DNA of 64,000 nucleotides, taken from positions 310,001 through 374,000 of the forward strand of contig JAALGY010000012.1 of NCBI GenBank assembly GCA_032358165.1, read 5' to 3'. The stretch's first letter is position 1, and each line of letters starts with the position of its first letter. The stretch comes from Diplosphaera chodatii (Eukaryota; Chlorophyta; Trebouxiophyceae; Prasiolales; Stichococcaceae). The notes beneath the pieces are model-generated. The model saw only the letters and a program-made list of their open reading frames with translations. It was not told the origin of the DNA and did not search any database. Of this stretch, positions 53,428-63,195 are shown in pieces. The translations under genes and the position numbers were made by a program.

Positions 53428-53916
53428 GGAATGGATAGCGGTAAGGGAAGTGCAAATAGCGATGGAAAAGGACCTTTGACCGGAAGGCTGTTTGTGTATT
53501 GCGTTTTTTCAACGACTTATATACACAAACCATGGAGGGCAGATTGCCGAAGCAACCACTTGCATAGGGTGGGGTGGGTTGGTCCCACACGGAACTAGAC
53601 CCGAAACTTCCGCCACCGCCAGGGATCGAACCCGGTCCCTGAACGGTGTCCAATCATTTCATTTCAATCATTCATTGGACACCGTTCAGGGACCGGGTTC
53701 GATCCCTGGCGGTGGCGGAAGTTTCGGGTCTAGTTCCGTGTGGGACCAACCCACCCCACCCTATGCAAGTGGTTGCTTCGGCAATCTGCCCTCCATGGTT
53801 TGTGTATATAAGTCGTTGAAAAACGCAATACACAAACAGCCTTCCGGTCAAAGGTCCTTTTCCATCGCTATTTGCACTTCCCTTACCGCTATCCATTCCA
53901 TTCCAATGAATGGATA
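53428..53916. repeat. S repeat copies 3 and 4 as a palindrome
   Basis: A minus-strand S copy (53428-53655) and a plus-strand S copy (about 53668-53895) face each other across an AT-rich spacer of about 13 bases (53656-53668). The whole is flanked by GGTCT at 53423-53427 and 53917-53921. The arms are nearly identical over about 220 bases. In B2 the same site has only one S copy with the same GGTCT flanks. Confidence 0.85.
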
Positions 53917-54139
53917 GGTCTCATGGACCCTGCATTCCCTTGCGGTTTCAGTGTCCTCCATCTGCACAGTTCGACACTTGATGTGCGACATGACATTCTT
54001 TCGCCGCCCTCCCGTTCACACGTGAGACGCCGCATTGTGCCGCAGAGCCTTGTTCTTGAGCTTGGTTCTGGTCTGGACGCCCTTTGTAAAAAACAAACAA
54101 ACAAACAAACAAACAAACAAACAAACAAACAAACAAACA

Positions 54140-54615
54140 GCATGCAGGGCGCCTCGCGGCGTGTCCGGTCCCAGCGGGCCCAGAGCTCGGCGTACTTGTA
54201 CGCAACCGGTCCCTGCATGTTTGCGCGGGGTTTTCTGGGTTTACCCGCGGGTGCCGTGGCACGTGGACAGACAGACGTTACGACTTTTTTAGGGTGATAG
54301 ACACGCAGCGGTGCGACTTAGCCGCGAGTGCGTGGCATTGCTGCCGCCGCCGCTAGGTCCCCGCACTTGTACGACCATTAGGTAGCCTTCCTCATCGGGA
54401 CTATTGCCTTTCGCTGGTCTCATGGGCCCTGCATTCCCTTGCGGTTTCAGTGTCCTCCATCGACATATTTCGAACATGACGTTTTGATGACATACTCAGC
54501 CGCCCTCACGTTCGCACGTGAGACGCCGCATTGTGCCGCAGAGCCTTGTTCTTGAGCTTGGTTCTGGTCTGGACGCCCTTTGTAAAAAACAAACAAACAA
54601 ACAAACAACAAACAC
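54140..54615 (+). mobile_element. element C, copy between B1 and B2
   Basis: It starts GCATGCAGGGCGCCTCGCGG directly after the B1 tail and ends in (AAAC)n at 54586-54615 directly before the B2 RT. It matches the copies at 48404, 59162 and 62700, and has no ORF of its own. Confidence 0.8.
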
Positions 54616-56487
54616 CGTCGCTGCCGCCGATGCTGCCGCCTGCGACGAGCCACTCACACACAAGGAGCTCACGGCCGCCGCCCGCGCGGCACAACGCGGC
54701 AAGAGGTCCGGAGGTCCTGGTCCGGACGGCCTGCCAGCTGAGCTGTACGTCCAACTCTGGGACAAGCTCGGCCTCCCTCTCACACGAGCCTTCAATGCCT
54801 GCCACACGGCTGGTGCCCGGCCCACCATGTCGCCTCGTCAGCGCACCTCCGACTACACCCTCGTCCCAAAGCGAGGCGATGCCCGCGACCTCGCCAACCG
54901 CCGACCTATCGCAGGCATCAACGCCGACGTCAAGATCGCCTCCCGCGCCTTTGCCACCCGCCTCGCCCACGCCCTTGGACCCGCCATCGACCCCACACAG
55001 ACTGGCTTCCTCCCCGGCCGCTGGATTGGCGACAACATCCTCAACCACACCGAGCTCGCCGACCTCCTCACCACCCATGACACCGATGGAGCCATGCTCT
55101 TCCTCGACTTCGCCAAGGCCTTCGACTGAATGGACCGAGCCTGGACCTTGAGGGTCATGGAGGCCATGCGGTTTGGAGAGGGCGCCCAGCGCTGGGCTGC
55201 CCTCTTTATGACCGACACCCTTGGGCGCATCCGCGTCAACGGCGCCCCCACCGACCCCATTCCCATCAACAGCGGCGCACTCCAAGGCAGCCCCCCCTCG
55301 TCACTGCTCTACATCATGCAGCTCCAGACTCTTGCCGCCCTCACTCGACGCATGGTCGCCGCTGGTGCCGTGCAACCCATCGCCCTCCCCTTTGGCGGAG
55401 CTGCTCCCCCTTGCCACATGCATGTGGTGTCGCCGACGACACCACCATCCACGCCGCCTCCGCAGCGGACTGCGACAAGGTCATCGAAGGACCTGTTGCT
55501 GCCTTCGCTGCCGCCTCGGGCGCCCAGCTCAACCCCACCAAGACCAAGTCCCTGTTGTTCGGCTCGGCTGCCCGGCAACCCGCCCACACCAGTGCCGCCA
55601 CCGGCATCACATATACCCCACACCACACATATGTCAACCACTTGGGCATCATCGTCGGTTGCGGCAGCGACGCCATCGACGCTCGCCAGCACAAGATCAA
55701 CTCCCGGATCGGCCTTATCGGCAAGGCGGTCCTGCAGTGGTCCAAGCACGCCATCTCCTTCTTTGGACGGGCGTACGTCGGCAAGCAGAACCTGCAGTCG
55801 CAGCTGGTGCACCTCCTCAGCTTCGACTCCCTCACAGCCACCCAACTGGCGAAGCTCAACACCCTCATCTACGGCTACACCAGTCGCAATCGCTACAACA
55901 CCGACCCCCTCTCCGCCAACTGCAACCCGAAGCGACTTGTGTGCGGCCTCTCCCGACGAGCTGGTGGCGCTGGCGCCCCCTCCCTTGAGCTCTTCGCCAC
56001 CGCCCTGGCAGCGAAGCGAGCGTTCCGCCTGTTCCAGCCGACGCCAGCAGTGTGGAAGTCCATTCACGGCTTTCACCTCATGCGATCTCCGGCATCCTCC
56101 ATTGCCCACACCGACGCGCCAGCCCGAGCCCTTCACCGTTGGGGCCTCGGACCTGCCATCATGGCATCCACTCTCGACATCGCCACTGTGCCATTGCTCC
56201 CGCCACGCCTGCGCGACGGCGTCGCGGCTGCTCACCGCCTCGGGATTGGGCGCAAGCTGGACCCTGAGCAGCAGCATACGCACCGCCTCATCATGCGAGA
56301 TCGCCTGTTCTTCAGCCAGCGTGCCATCGCTGACCCTATTGCCCACGACGCCGACCTCATCGGAGCTGCATCCCTTGGCCTCTGGTCCCTTGACGACTTG
56401 CGGGCAGCCATCGAGGGCGACCCCCAGTTCGCTGCCGTCGCACGCGGGGACCTTGCCGTCATCCGTGCCTCCCTTGATGCCACTTGA
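54616..56487 (+). pseudogene. family B reverse transcriptase, copy 2 (nonsense and frameshift)
   Basis: It has the same motifs as B1 with TGA at 55127-55129 after MLFLDFAKAFD and the same frame change before ACGVADDTT. From 55411 to 56487 the frame is open to the end of the RT/connection domain (RLFQPTPAVWKSIHGFHLMR to AVARGDLAVIRASLDAT), because B2 lacks the one-base deletion of B1. As a retrotransposase it would prime cDNA from a nicked target, but neither copy can encode it intact. Confidence 0.88.
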
Positions 56488-56508
56488 CATTTTTTTTGTG
56501 ATGCCACC

Positions 56509-57690
56509 ATGCGGCTAGCGCTCGAGGCGAACACCAACCAGGCGCACATGGCAGCCCTTCCCGTCGCCCCACTGCCGCCTCGGCAGTCGACTCGCAGCGT
56601 TCCGCTGCCGGTGCCACCAGCCGCACCCCATACACCTCGCCAGCCAGGCACACACCCTCCGGACCCTCCACCGACAACGCCGCCCACGACGACCAGCCCA
56701 CGTGAGCTTGCACCCGCCGCAGACGCCTCAGCCGCAGCACCCTTGGCGAGCACCCCACTGCCGCCGCCACCTCGCCCGCACGATCCTCCACTGGCCCTTG
56801 CAACTCGGCCCACTCCGCCAACCACACAGCTCACTGGTCACCGACGACGAGCTGCCCGCCCCCCTACCACCTGCCACCCACCACAACGCCGCCGCCTCCC
56901 CTCCCTTGTGCCTGATTGCGTCGTCCACGACCACGCCACATTGCCAGCCTGCCGTCGCCCCACCAACTCCTGGCTGTACATGCCTCTCATCCTCGACGCC
57001 GTCCACATGCCACTCGCCGCCCGCCCTGACGCCCACTCTTTCCCCCGCCCGCCAGCCTTCGCTCAGCATGTGCAGGCACTCAGAGGAGTGTTCGCACGGC
57101 AACCTGTCCCCATTACACTCGACATCATCCGACACACGTACCACCTCGACGCCCACGCCCACATCGCCGCCCACCACCAGGAACACCTCCTCGGCCTGGA
57201 TGCACCACTTGGGCAGCGCATTGCCATGTACAGCTTGCAGCTGGTCAGAGACGCACTGGCATCTCAGGCGGCTGCCATGCCCGACCCTCCGCCACCAACC
57301 ACCACAGCCGGTCACTCAACGACCTCCTCCAGCGCAACCAGCCCTGCCATCACCACCGCCGCTGCCACCCGCAGCCGACGTCGCAACCGCAGTCCGCCTC
57401 GTACACACGCCTCCCCACTAAGCCAAGTGCTTCCGCCACCCCCACCTCTGCCGCCACCCCCGCCTCTGCCGCCTACCCCACTTCAGCAGCCGGACTTTCT
57501 GTACTTTCCGTTTTCACCGTGCCAGGGGGAGCGGCCCCCTGGCACGGCCTGCCGCTGCTCTGATACGCATCGTCATCGCCTTCGCCACTCTTGCTCGCCT
57601 CCACTAGCAGCGTGCCAGCCTTGCGGCCCATCTCACCAGCCCAAACTGTTGCCATCCCGGCAGCACAACACCTCTACCCACCAAACCTGA
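56509..57690 (+). CDS. Pro-rich ORF downstream of the family B reverse transcriptase
   Basis: 393 codons, open in B2, split by two S insertions in B1. The first ~130 residues are Pro/Thr/Arg low complexity. Residues ~135-260 look folded (PTNSWLYMPLILDAVHMPLA, FARQPVPITLDIIRHTYHLD, HLLGLDAPLGQRIAMYSLQL), and the rest is Pro/His/Ser-rich. No known domain is recognised. It may be the continuation of the family B polyprotein after a frame loss, since no separate start signal is evident 20 bases after the RT stop. Confidence 0.45.
   Translation: MRLALEANTNQAHMAALPVAPLPPRQSTRSVPLPVPPAAPHTPRQPGTHPPDPPPTTPPTTTSPRELAPAADASAAAPLASTPLPPPPRPHDPPLALATRPTPPTTQLTGHRRRAARPPTTCHPPQRRRLPSLVPDCVVHDHATLPACRRPTNSWLYMPLILDAVHMPLAARPDAHSFPRPPAFAQHVQALRGVFARQPVPITLDIIRHTYHLDAHAHIAAHHQEHLLGLDAPLGQRIAMYSLQLVRDALASQAAAMPDPPPPTTTAGHSTTSSSATSPAITTAAATRSRRRNRSPPRTHASPLSQVLPPPPPLPPPPPLPPTPLQQPDFLYFPFSPCQGERPPGTACRCSDTHRHRLRHSCSPPLAACQPCGPSHQPKLLPSRQHNTSTHQT
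57517..57547 (+). other. perfect 13 bp hairpin in LINE B2
   Basis: Same sequence as 52247-52277: two 13-base complementary arms around AGCGG. Confidence 0.8.
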
Positions 57691-57695
57691 CGTCC

Positions 57696-58600
57696 ACACC
57701 GCCTTTACGCTCACACAGCCACTAAGCACCCTCCTCATCGTCGTCAACCGCAATCGCTCAAACGGAAAGTCCACAGTCGCCGCCTCCGACCCCCAAACCA
57801 CCCAGCACGCCTCCACAGGCCAGCCCCTTCACGCCGTCTCCTACGGTTCTACGCCTTCACCATCACCTTCAGCAGCTTCTACATCGTCATAGGAGCCGCC
57901 TGCAGCCGGCCCTGCGTCGCTAGCCGGACTTCGGGGGCACTTCGGTTTGGCGATCAGCAGGGATCCCGCAGCACAGCGGTTTCGGAAGCCGCCTTCACAG
58001 CCTGGCCGGCGTCGTCACAGCTCTGCAGCCATCACACACGGCGTCATGATACGCTCTGACAGCCGTTAGCCCGCCATCAGCCTTCACAGCAGCCGCTTCA
58101 GCCGCCTGCGCCGCATGCGCGACTGCGCTGCTGCAAGCTTGGTCACCCTGTAGCGGCCAGGCGCACGTGCAGCGTTCAGCGTCGCACAGCATCCAGCTAC
58201 GCAGCTTCAGCAGCGCCTTGGCTTTTGTCAGATCCGGTTTGCAGCGGTTTGGGGGAGCCTGCTGTAGCCTGGCGTCTGGCATCAGCTGCGCCGCCTTGCC
58301 ATCGACAGCCAACACTCAGCGATCTTTCGTCTCAGACTGCAGATGCACATACCCGCGACTGTGTCACATTGTCAAATCGGCGTGTGCTGCCTCCTCAGCC
58401 GTGCAGCTTCATCATCGCCAGCTGCCGCCGCCGCCGCTTGCCGCAGCTGCCACTGCCGCAGTCTGCCACTAGCTCCGGCCGCATCAGCGGCGGTCATAGC
58501 AATCCAGCAGCTTGACAGCATCACGTAGAGTCACATGGAGTCAAATGGAATCACATAGACCTAGACATTGCATTTGTGGCCTGGGTGATTGGACCGCGTT
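57696..58600 (+). other. LINE B2 region between ORF remnants and 3' end
   Basis: Counterpart of 52426-53330. Nothing recognisable as coding or structured RNA apart from low-complexity GC-rich words. Confidence 0.5.
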
Positions 58601-58697
58601 GTTGGCGTTGCTGATCTCGCGCTTCTTAGCCTTTGCAGCCCGTTTGCATCCATGCAGCTTAGACTTCCTCATCGGGACTATTGCCTTGCGCTGGTCT

Positions 58698-58933
58698 GGA
58701 ATGGATAGCGGTAAGGGAAGTGCAAATAGCGATGGAAAAGGACCTTTGACCGGAAGGCTGTTTGTGTATTGCGTTTTTTCAACGACTTATATACACAAAC
58801 CATGGAGGGCAGATTGCCGAAGCAACCACTTGCATAGGGTGGGGTGGGTTGGTCCCACACGGAACTAGACCCGAAACTTCCGCCACCGCCAGGGATCGAA
58901 CCCGGTCCCTGAACGGTGTCCAATGAATGGATA
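58698..58933 (-). repeat. S repeat copy 5 (SINE-like)
   Basis: 236 bases, minus strand, flanked by GGTCT at 58693-58697 and 58934-58938. The empty site is visible in element C copies, which read GCTGGTCTCATGG. It sits at the same position of LINE B as the palindromic pair in B1, so this insertion predates the duplication. Confidence 0.83.
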
Positions 58934-59161
58934 GGTCTCATGGACCCTGCATTCCCTTGCGGTTTCAGTGTCCTCCATCTGCACAGTTCGACACTTGATG
59001 TGCGACATGACATTCTTTCGCCGCCCTCCCGTTCACACGTGAGACGCCGCATTGTGCCGCAGAGCCTTGTTCTTGAGCTTGGTTCTGGTCTGGACGCCCT
59101 TTGTAAAAAACAAACAAACAAACAAACAAACAAACAAACAAACAAACAAACAAACAAACAG

Positions 59162-59657
59162 CATGCAGGGCGCCTCGCGGCGTATCCGGTCCCAGCGGGC
59201 CCAGAGCTCGGCGTACTTGTACGCAACCGGTCCCTGCATGTTTGCGCGGGGTTTTCTGGGTTTACCCGCGGGTGCCGTGGCACGTGGACAGACAGACGTT
59301 ACGACTTTTTTAGGGTGATAGACACGCAGCGGTGCGACTTAGCCGCGAGTGCGTGGCATTGCTGCCGCCGCCGCTAGGTCCCCGCACTTGTACGACCATT
59401 AGGTAGCCTTCCTCATCGGGACTATTGCCTTTCGCTGGTCTCATGGGCCCTGCATTCCCTCGTGGTTTCAGTGTCCTCCATCTGCACAGTTCGACACTTG
59501 TTGTGTGACATGACACTCTTTTCGCCGCCCTCACGTTCACACGTGAGAAGCCGCATTGTGCCGCAGAGCCTCGTTCTTGAGCTTGGTTCTGGTCTGGACG
59601 CCCTTTGTAAAAAACAAACAAACAAACAAACAAACAAACAAACAAACAAACAAACAG
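59162..59657 (+). mobile_element. element C, copy after B2
   Basis: ~495 bases from GCATGCAGGGCGCCTCGCGG to an (AAAC)n tail at 59609-59657. It repeats the arrangement seen after B1, but is followed here by a different LINE body (component D). Confidence 0.8.
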
Positions 59658-61067
59658 CAGCCGGACGTCACGCCCTCCACCACAGCCTTGGCCGTTGCCC
59701 CACACCATGCGCCACGGCCACCACAACCCCCAGCGTGGGAAGTGTGCCTGCGTGCGGCTGGTGTCTGGCTCCCGCCATACCACCCGCCGCCCCCGCACCC
59801 GTGTGATGCGCCAGGCACAGGGCCTCCTCCGTCTGTCGACGTCTCGGAGCAGTGGGAGGTTGACTCTGCCCACCGCTTCGTGCGCCGCCAGGGCGATGGT
59901 CGACTCTACCGCGTGCGCCTCGACCACAGCCTCGCTGCTCATGACGACGCTGCCTCACTCCTCGACGCCCAGCCCCCCTGGAGACCCTGCCATCTCGTCA
60001 TGTGGTCACCTCCCACACGCTGCACCATCACTGACACGGCGCCATTGGCCGACGGGAGCGATAGTGACGTGCCCGCTCACAAGACGATGGATCGCCCCTA
60101 CTTCCTTGCCGAGCTCGCCGATCTGACCATCGTCCCCGACATCTACGGCTACGGCGAAGAAGACCGCAACCTCATGGAGTACGAGGTCTCCCTTGGAACG
60201 GCGCACCTCCTGGAGTCGGAGCTTCTCCAGCAAGGCCGCATCACCTTGGCCACCACGCAGCCCACAGCAATCCCTCGCTGGTTCGCCCCAGGCTACGCCC
60301 ACGTTGAGGCCGCCGAGCATGCCGTCATCACCGAGGCCCAGCAGCACCGCACGGCTCAGCGGGACCACATCGACCACCCAGCCTGGGTTACACGCACCTC
60401 CCCGCAGGCACCACTGGCGATAACAGCAGCTGCTGCACCCCACTCCGCTTCTCCGACGCCCACTCAGCCGACTCAGCCGGACTCCCCACCCCCTGCCGAC
60501 CAGCCCACAACTAGTTCCCCACGCCCTGACTCGCCCTCGCCAACAGCAGCTCCACACCGTCTCCCATGCTTCATCGCCATCACAGGGCCCCAACCAAGCG
60601 TGCACGCTATGGCGACACGGGCCCGCGACCCACAGCAGCGGCCCCAAGCACACGCTCGCCGGCCCCACCAACAACGCCATCCTCCTCAGGACAACACCAC
60701 CCCTGCCGTCGCCTCCAAGTACCGCCGCTGCTGGGATCAGCTCTGCGGCACCAACATCCGCAAGGCCGATGTCGCCGTCGCCTGGCGAGCCCTTCACTGC
60801 CAACTTCGCACACCATCCTTCCTCACCTACTGCCGCTATAAGCACGCCGCTGTCGACATGTCGGGTGACACCCCCATGCAGAGGGCCTGCTGCCGCTGGC
60901 CGGCTTGCCGTACCCCGCTCGTCAACAACCCCGCCACCCTGCAGCCCACCACCGTCGCCAACACCACCCACGTCCTCCTCCACTGCCCGCTCACACGCCC
61001 TGCCCTCCAGTGGCTCTGCGACTTGTGGGCTGCCATCGACGGCGGCCACACACCCCCAACCACAGAG
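59658..61067 (+). CDS. component D: LINE C-terminal region with zf-RVT-like domain
   Basis: Open throughout in one frame. The middle is charged and helical (PYFLAELADLTIVPDIYGYG, ESELLQQGRITLATTQPTAI), then Pro/Gln/His-rich. At 60715-61050 comes VAVAWRALHCQLRTPSFLTY, then C.WPACRTP...TTHVLLHCPLTRPALQWLCD, matching the zf-RVT pattern (W..LH..L.T, C..C, H.L..CP....W). That domain closes the ORF of many L1-like LINEs. The 5' start abuts an (AAAC)n tail, so it is 5' truncated. The frame runs by chance into the inserted LINE A-4. It may be the missing C-terminal part of family B. Confidence 0.6.
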
Positions 61068-61433
61068 CACAGGGCAGAGCGGCTGTGTCAGCGGTGTAGC
61101 TGCGGCGTGGTGGATGATGAGGCACACATGGTCTGGGGGTGTCCAGCTCTAGTAGATCAGAGGGTGCAGCATTCTGAGCTGTTTCAGGACAGCGACATCA
61201 CCACAGTGGCGGACCTTATGCAGCAGGATGCCGGGCAACTGGCAGCCTTTTTGCGGGGTTGTCATGATCATTGTGCAGAGTTGGAGGGGTGTACATCCAA
61301 CCGGGATTGAGTGGAACCATTCTGTCAGCGGGGAGTGAACGGTTTCGGACACGACTCGTTGTGCATGTTGCTCTGGGTTATTCCGCCAGAGCCTGTGGCT
61401 AGGCCAAAATGGCCCACCACCAGTATGTAATCA
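61068..61433 (+). mobile_element. family A LINE, 5'-truncated copy (A-4) inserted in component D
   Basis: It starts at the GGGCAGAGCGGCTGTGTCAG stretch, encodes C..C.C.VVDDEAHMVWGC to CTSNRD (stop at 61308), then 3' UTR and CAATGT repeats (61420-61433). Component D resumes directly after it. The junction is in frame on the left, giving a 584-codon chimeric ORF (59556-61310). Confidence 0.9.
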
Positions 61434-61999
61434 ATGTCAATGTCAATGACGTCATCATCGCCGGCGACCCCACTGCCTGGCACCCTGGCCGCCTGGACCT
61501 TGAGCTGTGGACCCGGCTTCGGGTCACCTACCTACAGAAGGCCTGGGACGCCCACTGTGCTGTCCACAATGGTGGCCCCACACCCTCATCTACATCTATC
61601 GCCGCCGCCACCCTCCACTCCGCCGTGCAGTCGATGCGCACCGAGTTCACTGCCGCCTACACGTCCACCACGGAGCTAGCACAGCAGTGCGACGCGCACA
61701 TGACTGGAGCTCAGCGAGGCCAGCAGATTGACGACGACAACAACCCCATGACCGACTTCAAAAGGATCTGGATCGCGAGCGGCCTCTGCAGCATGAACGG
61801 CCGAGACCTTGTCGTCCGCTGGACGGCCACTCACCCAGTGCCGCTGCCAGCAGTACGTCCACAGCCACAGTCACAATCACGTCCACAGCCTCAGCGCCAA
61901 CCTCAGCCCCAACCTGAGTCCCGCCCTGGACCCCCGCCGCAAACATCGCAGCAACCACCCCCGACGGCTGCCTCCCCACCGCGCCTCCAACTCATCTGA
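61434..61999 (+). CDS. component D, end of ORF after the LINE A-4 insertion
   Basis: DVIIAGDPTAWHPGRLDLEL, WTRLRVTYLQKAWDAHCAVH and TEFTAAYTSTTELAQQCDAH continue the zf-RVT neighbourhood, where LINEs usually have W..LR...L...W. It ends with a Pro/Gln-rich tail and TGA at 61997. Removing the A-4 insertion would join it to LWAAIDGGHTPPTTE at 61060. Confidence 0.6.
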
Positions 62000-62059
62000 A
62001 GCACTGTCTCGCACGACTACGGTGAATGCCCACCACACTCACGTCGACGCACACCGCCT

Positions 62060-62500
62060 ACACCTCACACCTCACCTGCCAGCACCCGCCGTCACCTTCA
62101 CCTTCACTTTGTAAAAAACAAACAAACAAACAAACAAACACCTTCACTTTCGGTCCCATCCTGGACTCTCACCGCCACTCACCCTCACCTACACCCTCAC
62201 ACCTCACCTGCCAGCACCCGCCGTCATTTTCGCCTTCACCTTTGGTCCCATCCTGGACTCCCACCGCCGCTCACCCTCACCTACACCCTCACACCTCACC
62301 TGCCAGCACCCGCCGTCGCTATCACCTTCACTTTCGGTCCCATCCTGGACTCCCACCGCCGCTCACCCTCACCTACACCCTCACACCTCACCTACCAGCC
62401 ACCGCCGTCGCCTTCGCCTTCACTTTCGGTCCCATCCCGGACTCCCACCACCACTCACCCTCACCTATACACCCGTACCTCACCTGCCCAGTCCGCACTG
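62060..62500 (+). repeat. 92 bp minisatellite array, + orientation
   Basis: GGTCCCATCC recurs at 62152, 62244, 62336 and about 62428, exactly 92 bases apart. An (AAAC)n tract with TTTGTAAAAA interrupts the first unit at 62109-62140. The unit length is not a multiple of three, so the ORF over it (62026-62544) has no coding meaning. Confidence 0.9.
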
Positions 62501-63195
62501 GGCCAAGATCAAGAACAAGAGCAAGAGCAAGACCAAGACCTTAGTAGCATGACAGCACCTAGCAGCGGCCACCCGCGGAGCCCGCGCGGATGGGAGCACC
62601 TGCCTCAGAGGACCCTGGTGCCCGGTGTTGTGCATATCGGACAGCTTGCGGCGTCAGCCGCCAGCCCTCTGTTGTTTGCCAGCGCCAGCCCTCAGTCCCT
62701 TTGGGTTTGGTTGCTTTCACCAGCGTGCAGGGCGCCTCGCGGCGTATCCGGTCCCAGCGGGCCCAGAGCTCGGCGTACTTGTACGCAACCGGTCCCTGCA
62801 TGTCTGCGCGGGGTTTTCTGGGTTTACCCGCGGGTGCCGTGGCACGTGGACAGACAGATGATACGACATTTCTAGAGTGATAGACCCGCAGCGGTGCGAC
62901 TTCGCCGCGAGTGCGTGGTATTGCTGCCGCCGCCGCTAGGTCCCCGCACTTGTACGACCATTAGGTAGCCTTCCTCATCGGGACTATTGCCTTGCGCTGG
63001 TCTCATGGGCCCTGCATTCCCTTGTGGTTTCAGTGTCCTCCATCGACATATTTCGAAAATGACGTTTTGATGACATACTCAGCCGCCCTCACGTTCACAC
63101 GTGAGAAGCCGCATTGTGCCGCAGAGCCTCGTTCTTGAGCTTGGTTCTGGTCTGGACGCCCTTTGTAAAAAACAAACAAACAAACAAACAAACTA
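62501..63195 (+). mobile_element. element C, long + strand copy with (AAAC)n tail
   Basis: It starts in the CAAGATCAAGAACAAGAGCA purine tract, passes the GCATATCGGACAGCTTGCGG and CAGGGCGCCTCGCGG segments and ends with GGACGCCCTTTGT and (AAAC)n at 63166-63195. With the minus copy at 42027-42776 it defines the long form, which extends 5' of the ~470 bp form by about 210 bases. Confidence 0.78.

Larger units (their letters stand above)
48868..54139 (+). mobile_element. family B LINE copy 1 (B1)
   Basis: 5'-truncated LINE: RT (48868-50739), Pro-rich ORF remnants (50760-52425), GC-rich region without ORF (52426-53330), 3' end and (AAAC)n tail of about 12 units (54089-54139). Relative to B2 it carries extra S insertions at 50882, 51406 and about 53660 and a one-base deletion near 50287. 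Otherwise it differs from B2 only by scattered single bases. Confidence 0.88.
54616..59161 (+). mobile_element. family B LINE copy 2 (B2)
   Basis: It has the same 5' truncation point, body, 3' end and (AAAC)n tail (59104-59161) as B1, without the S copies at the 50.9 and 51.4 kb-equivalent sites. Sharing the truncation point, the upstream element C and the same inactivating mutations shows duplication of a whole segment, not separate retrotransposition. Confidence 0.88.

Noticed and set aside
53954..54262. VCLFVCLF-rich minus-strand ORFs, seemingly transmembrane
   Set aside because: The hydrophobic repeat is a translation of the (GTTT)n complement of retroelement tails, not a membrane protein.
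55309..56490. 393-codon minus-strand ORF over LINE B2
   Set aside because: It is the antisense shadow of the GC-rich RT coding sequence. Its Gly/Val-rich composition mirrors the sense codons, and the sense strand carries the real RT motifs.
62026..62544. 172-codon ORF with Ser/Pro repeats
   Set aside because: It is the translation of the 92 bp minisatellite. The unit length is not divisible by three, so frames are not conserved between units.
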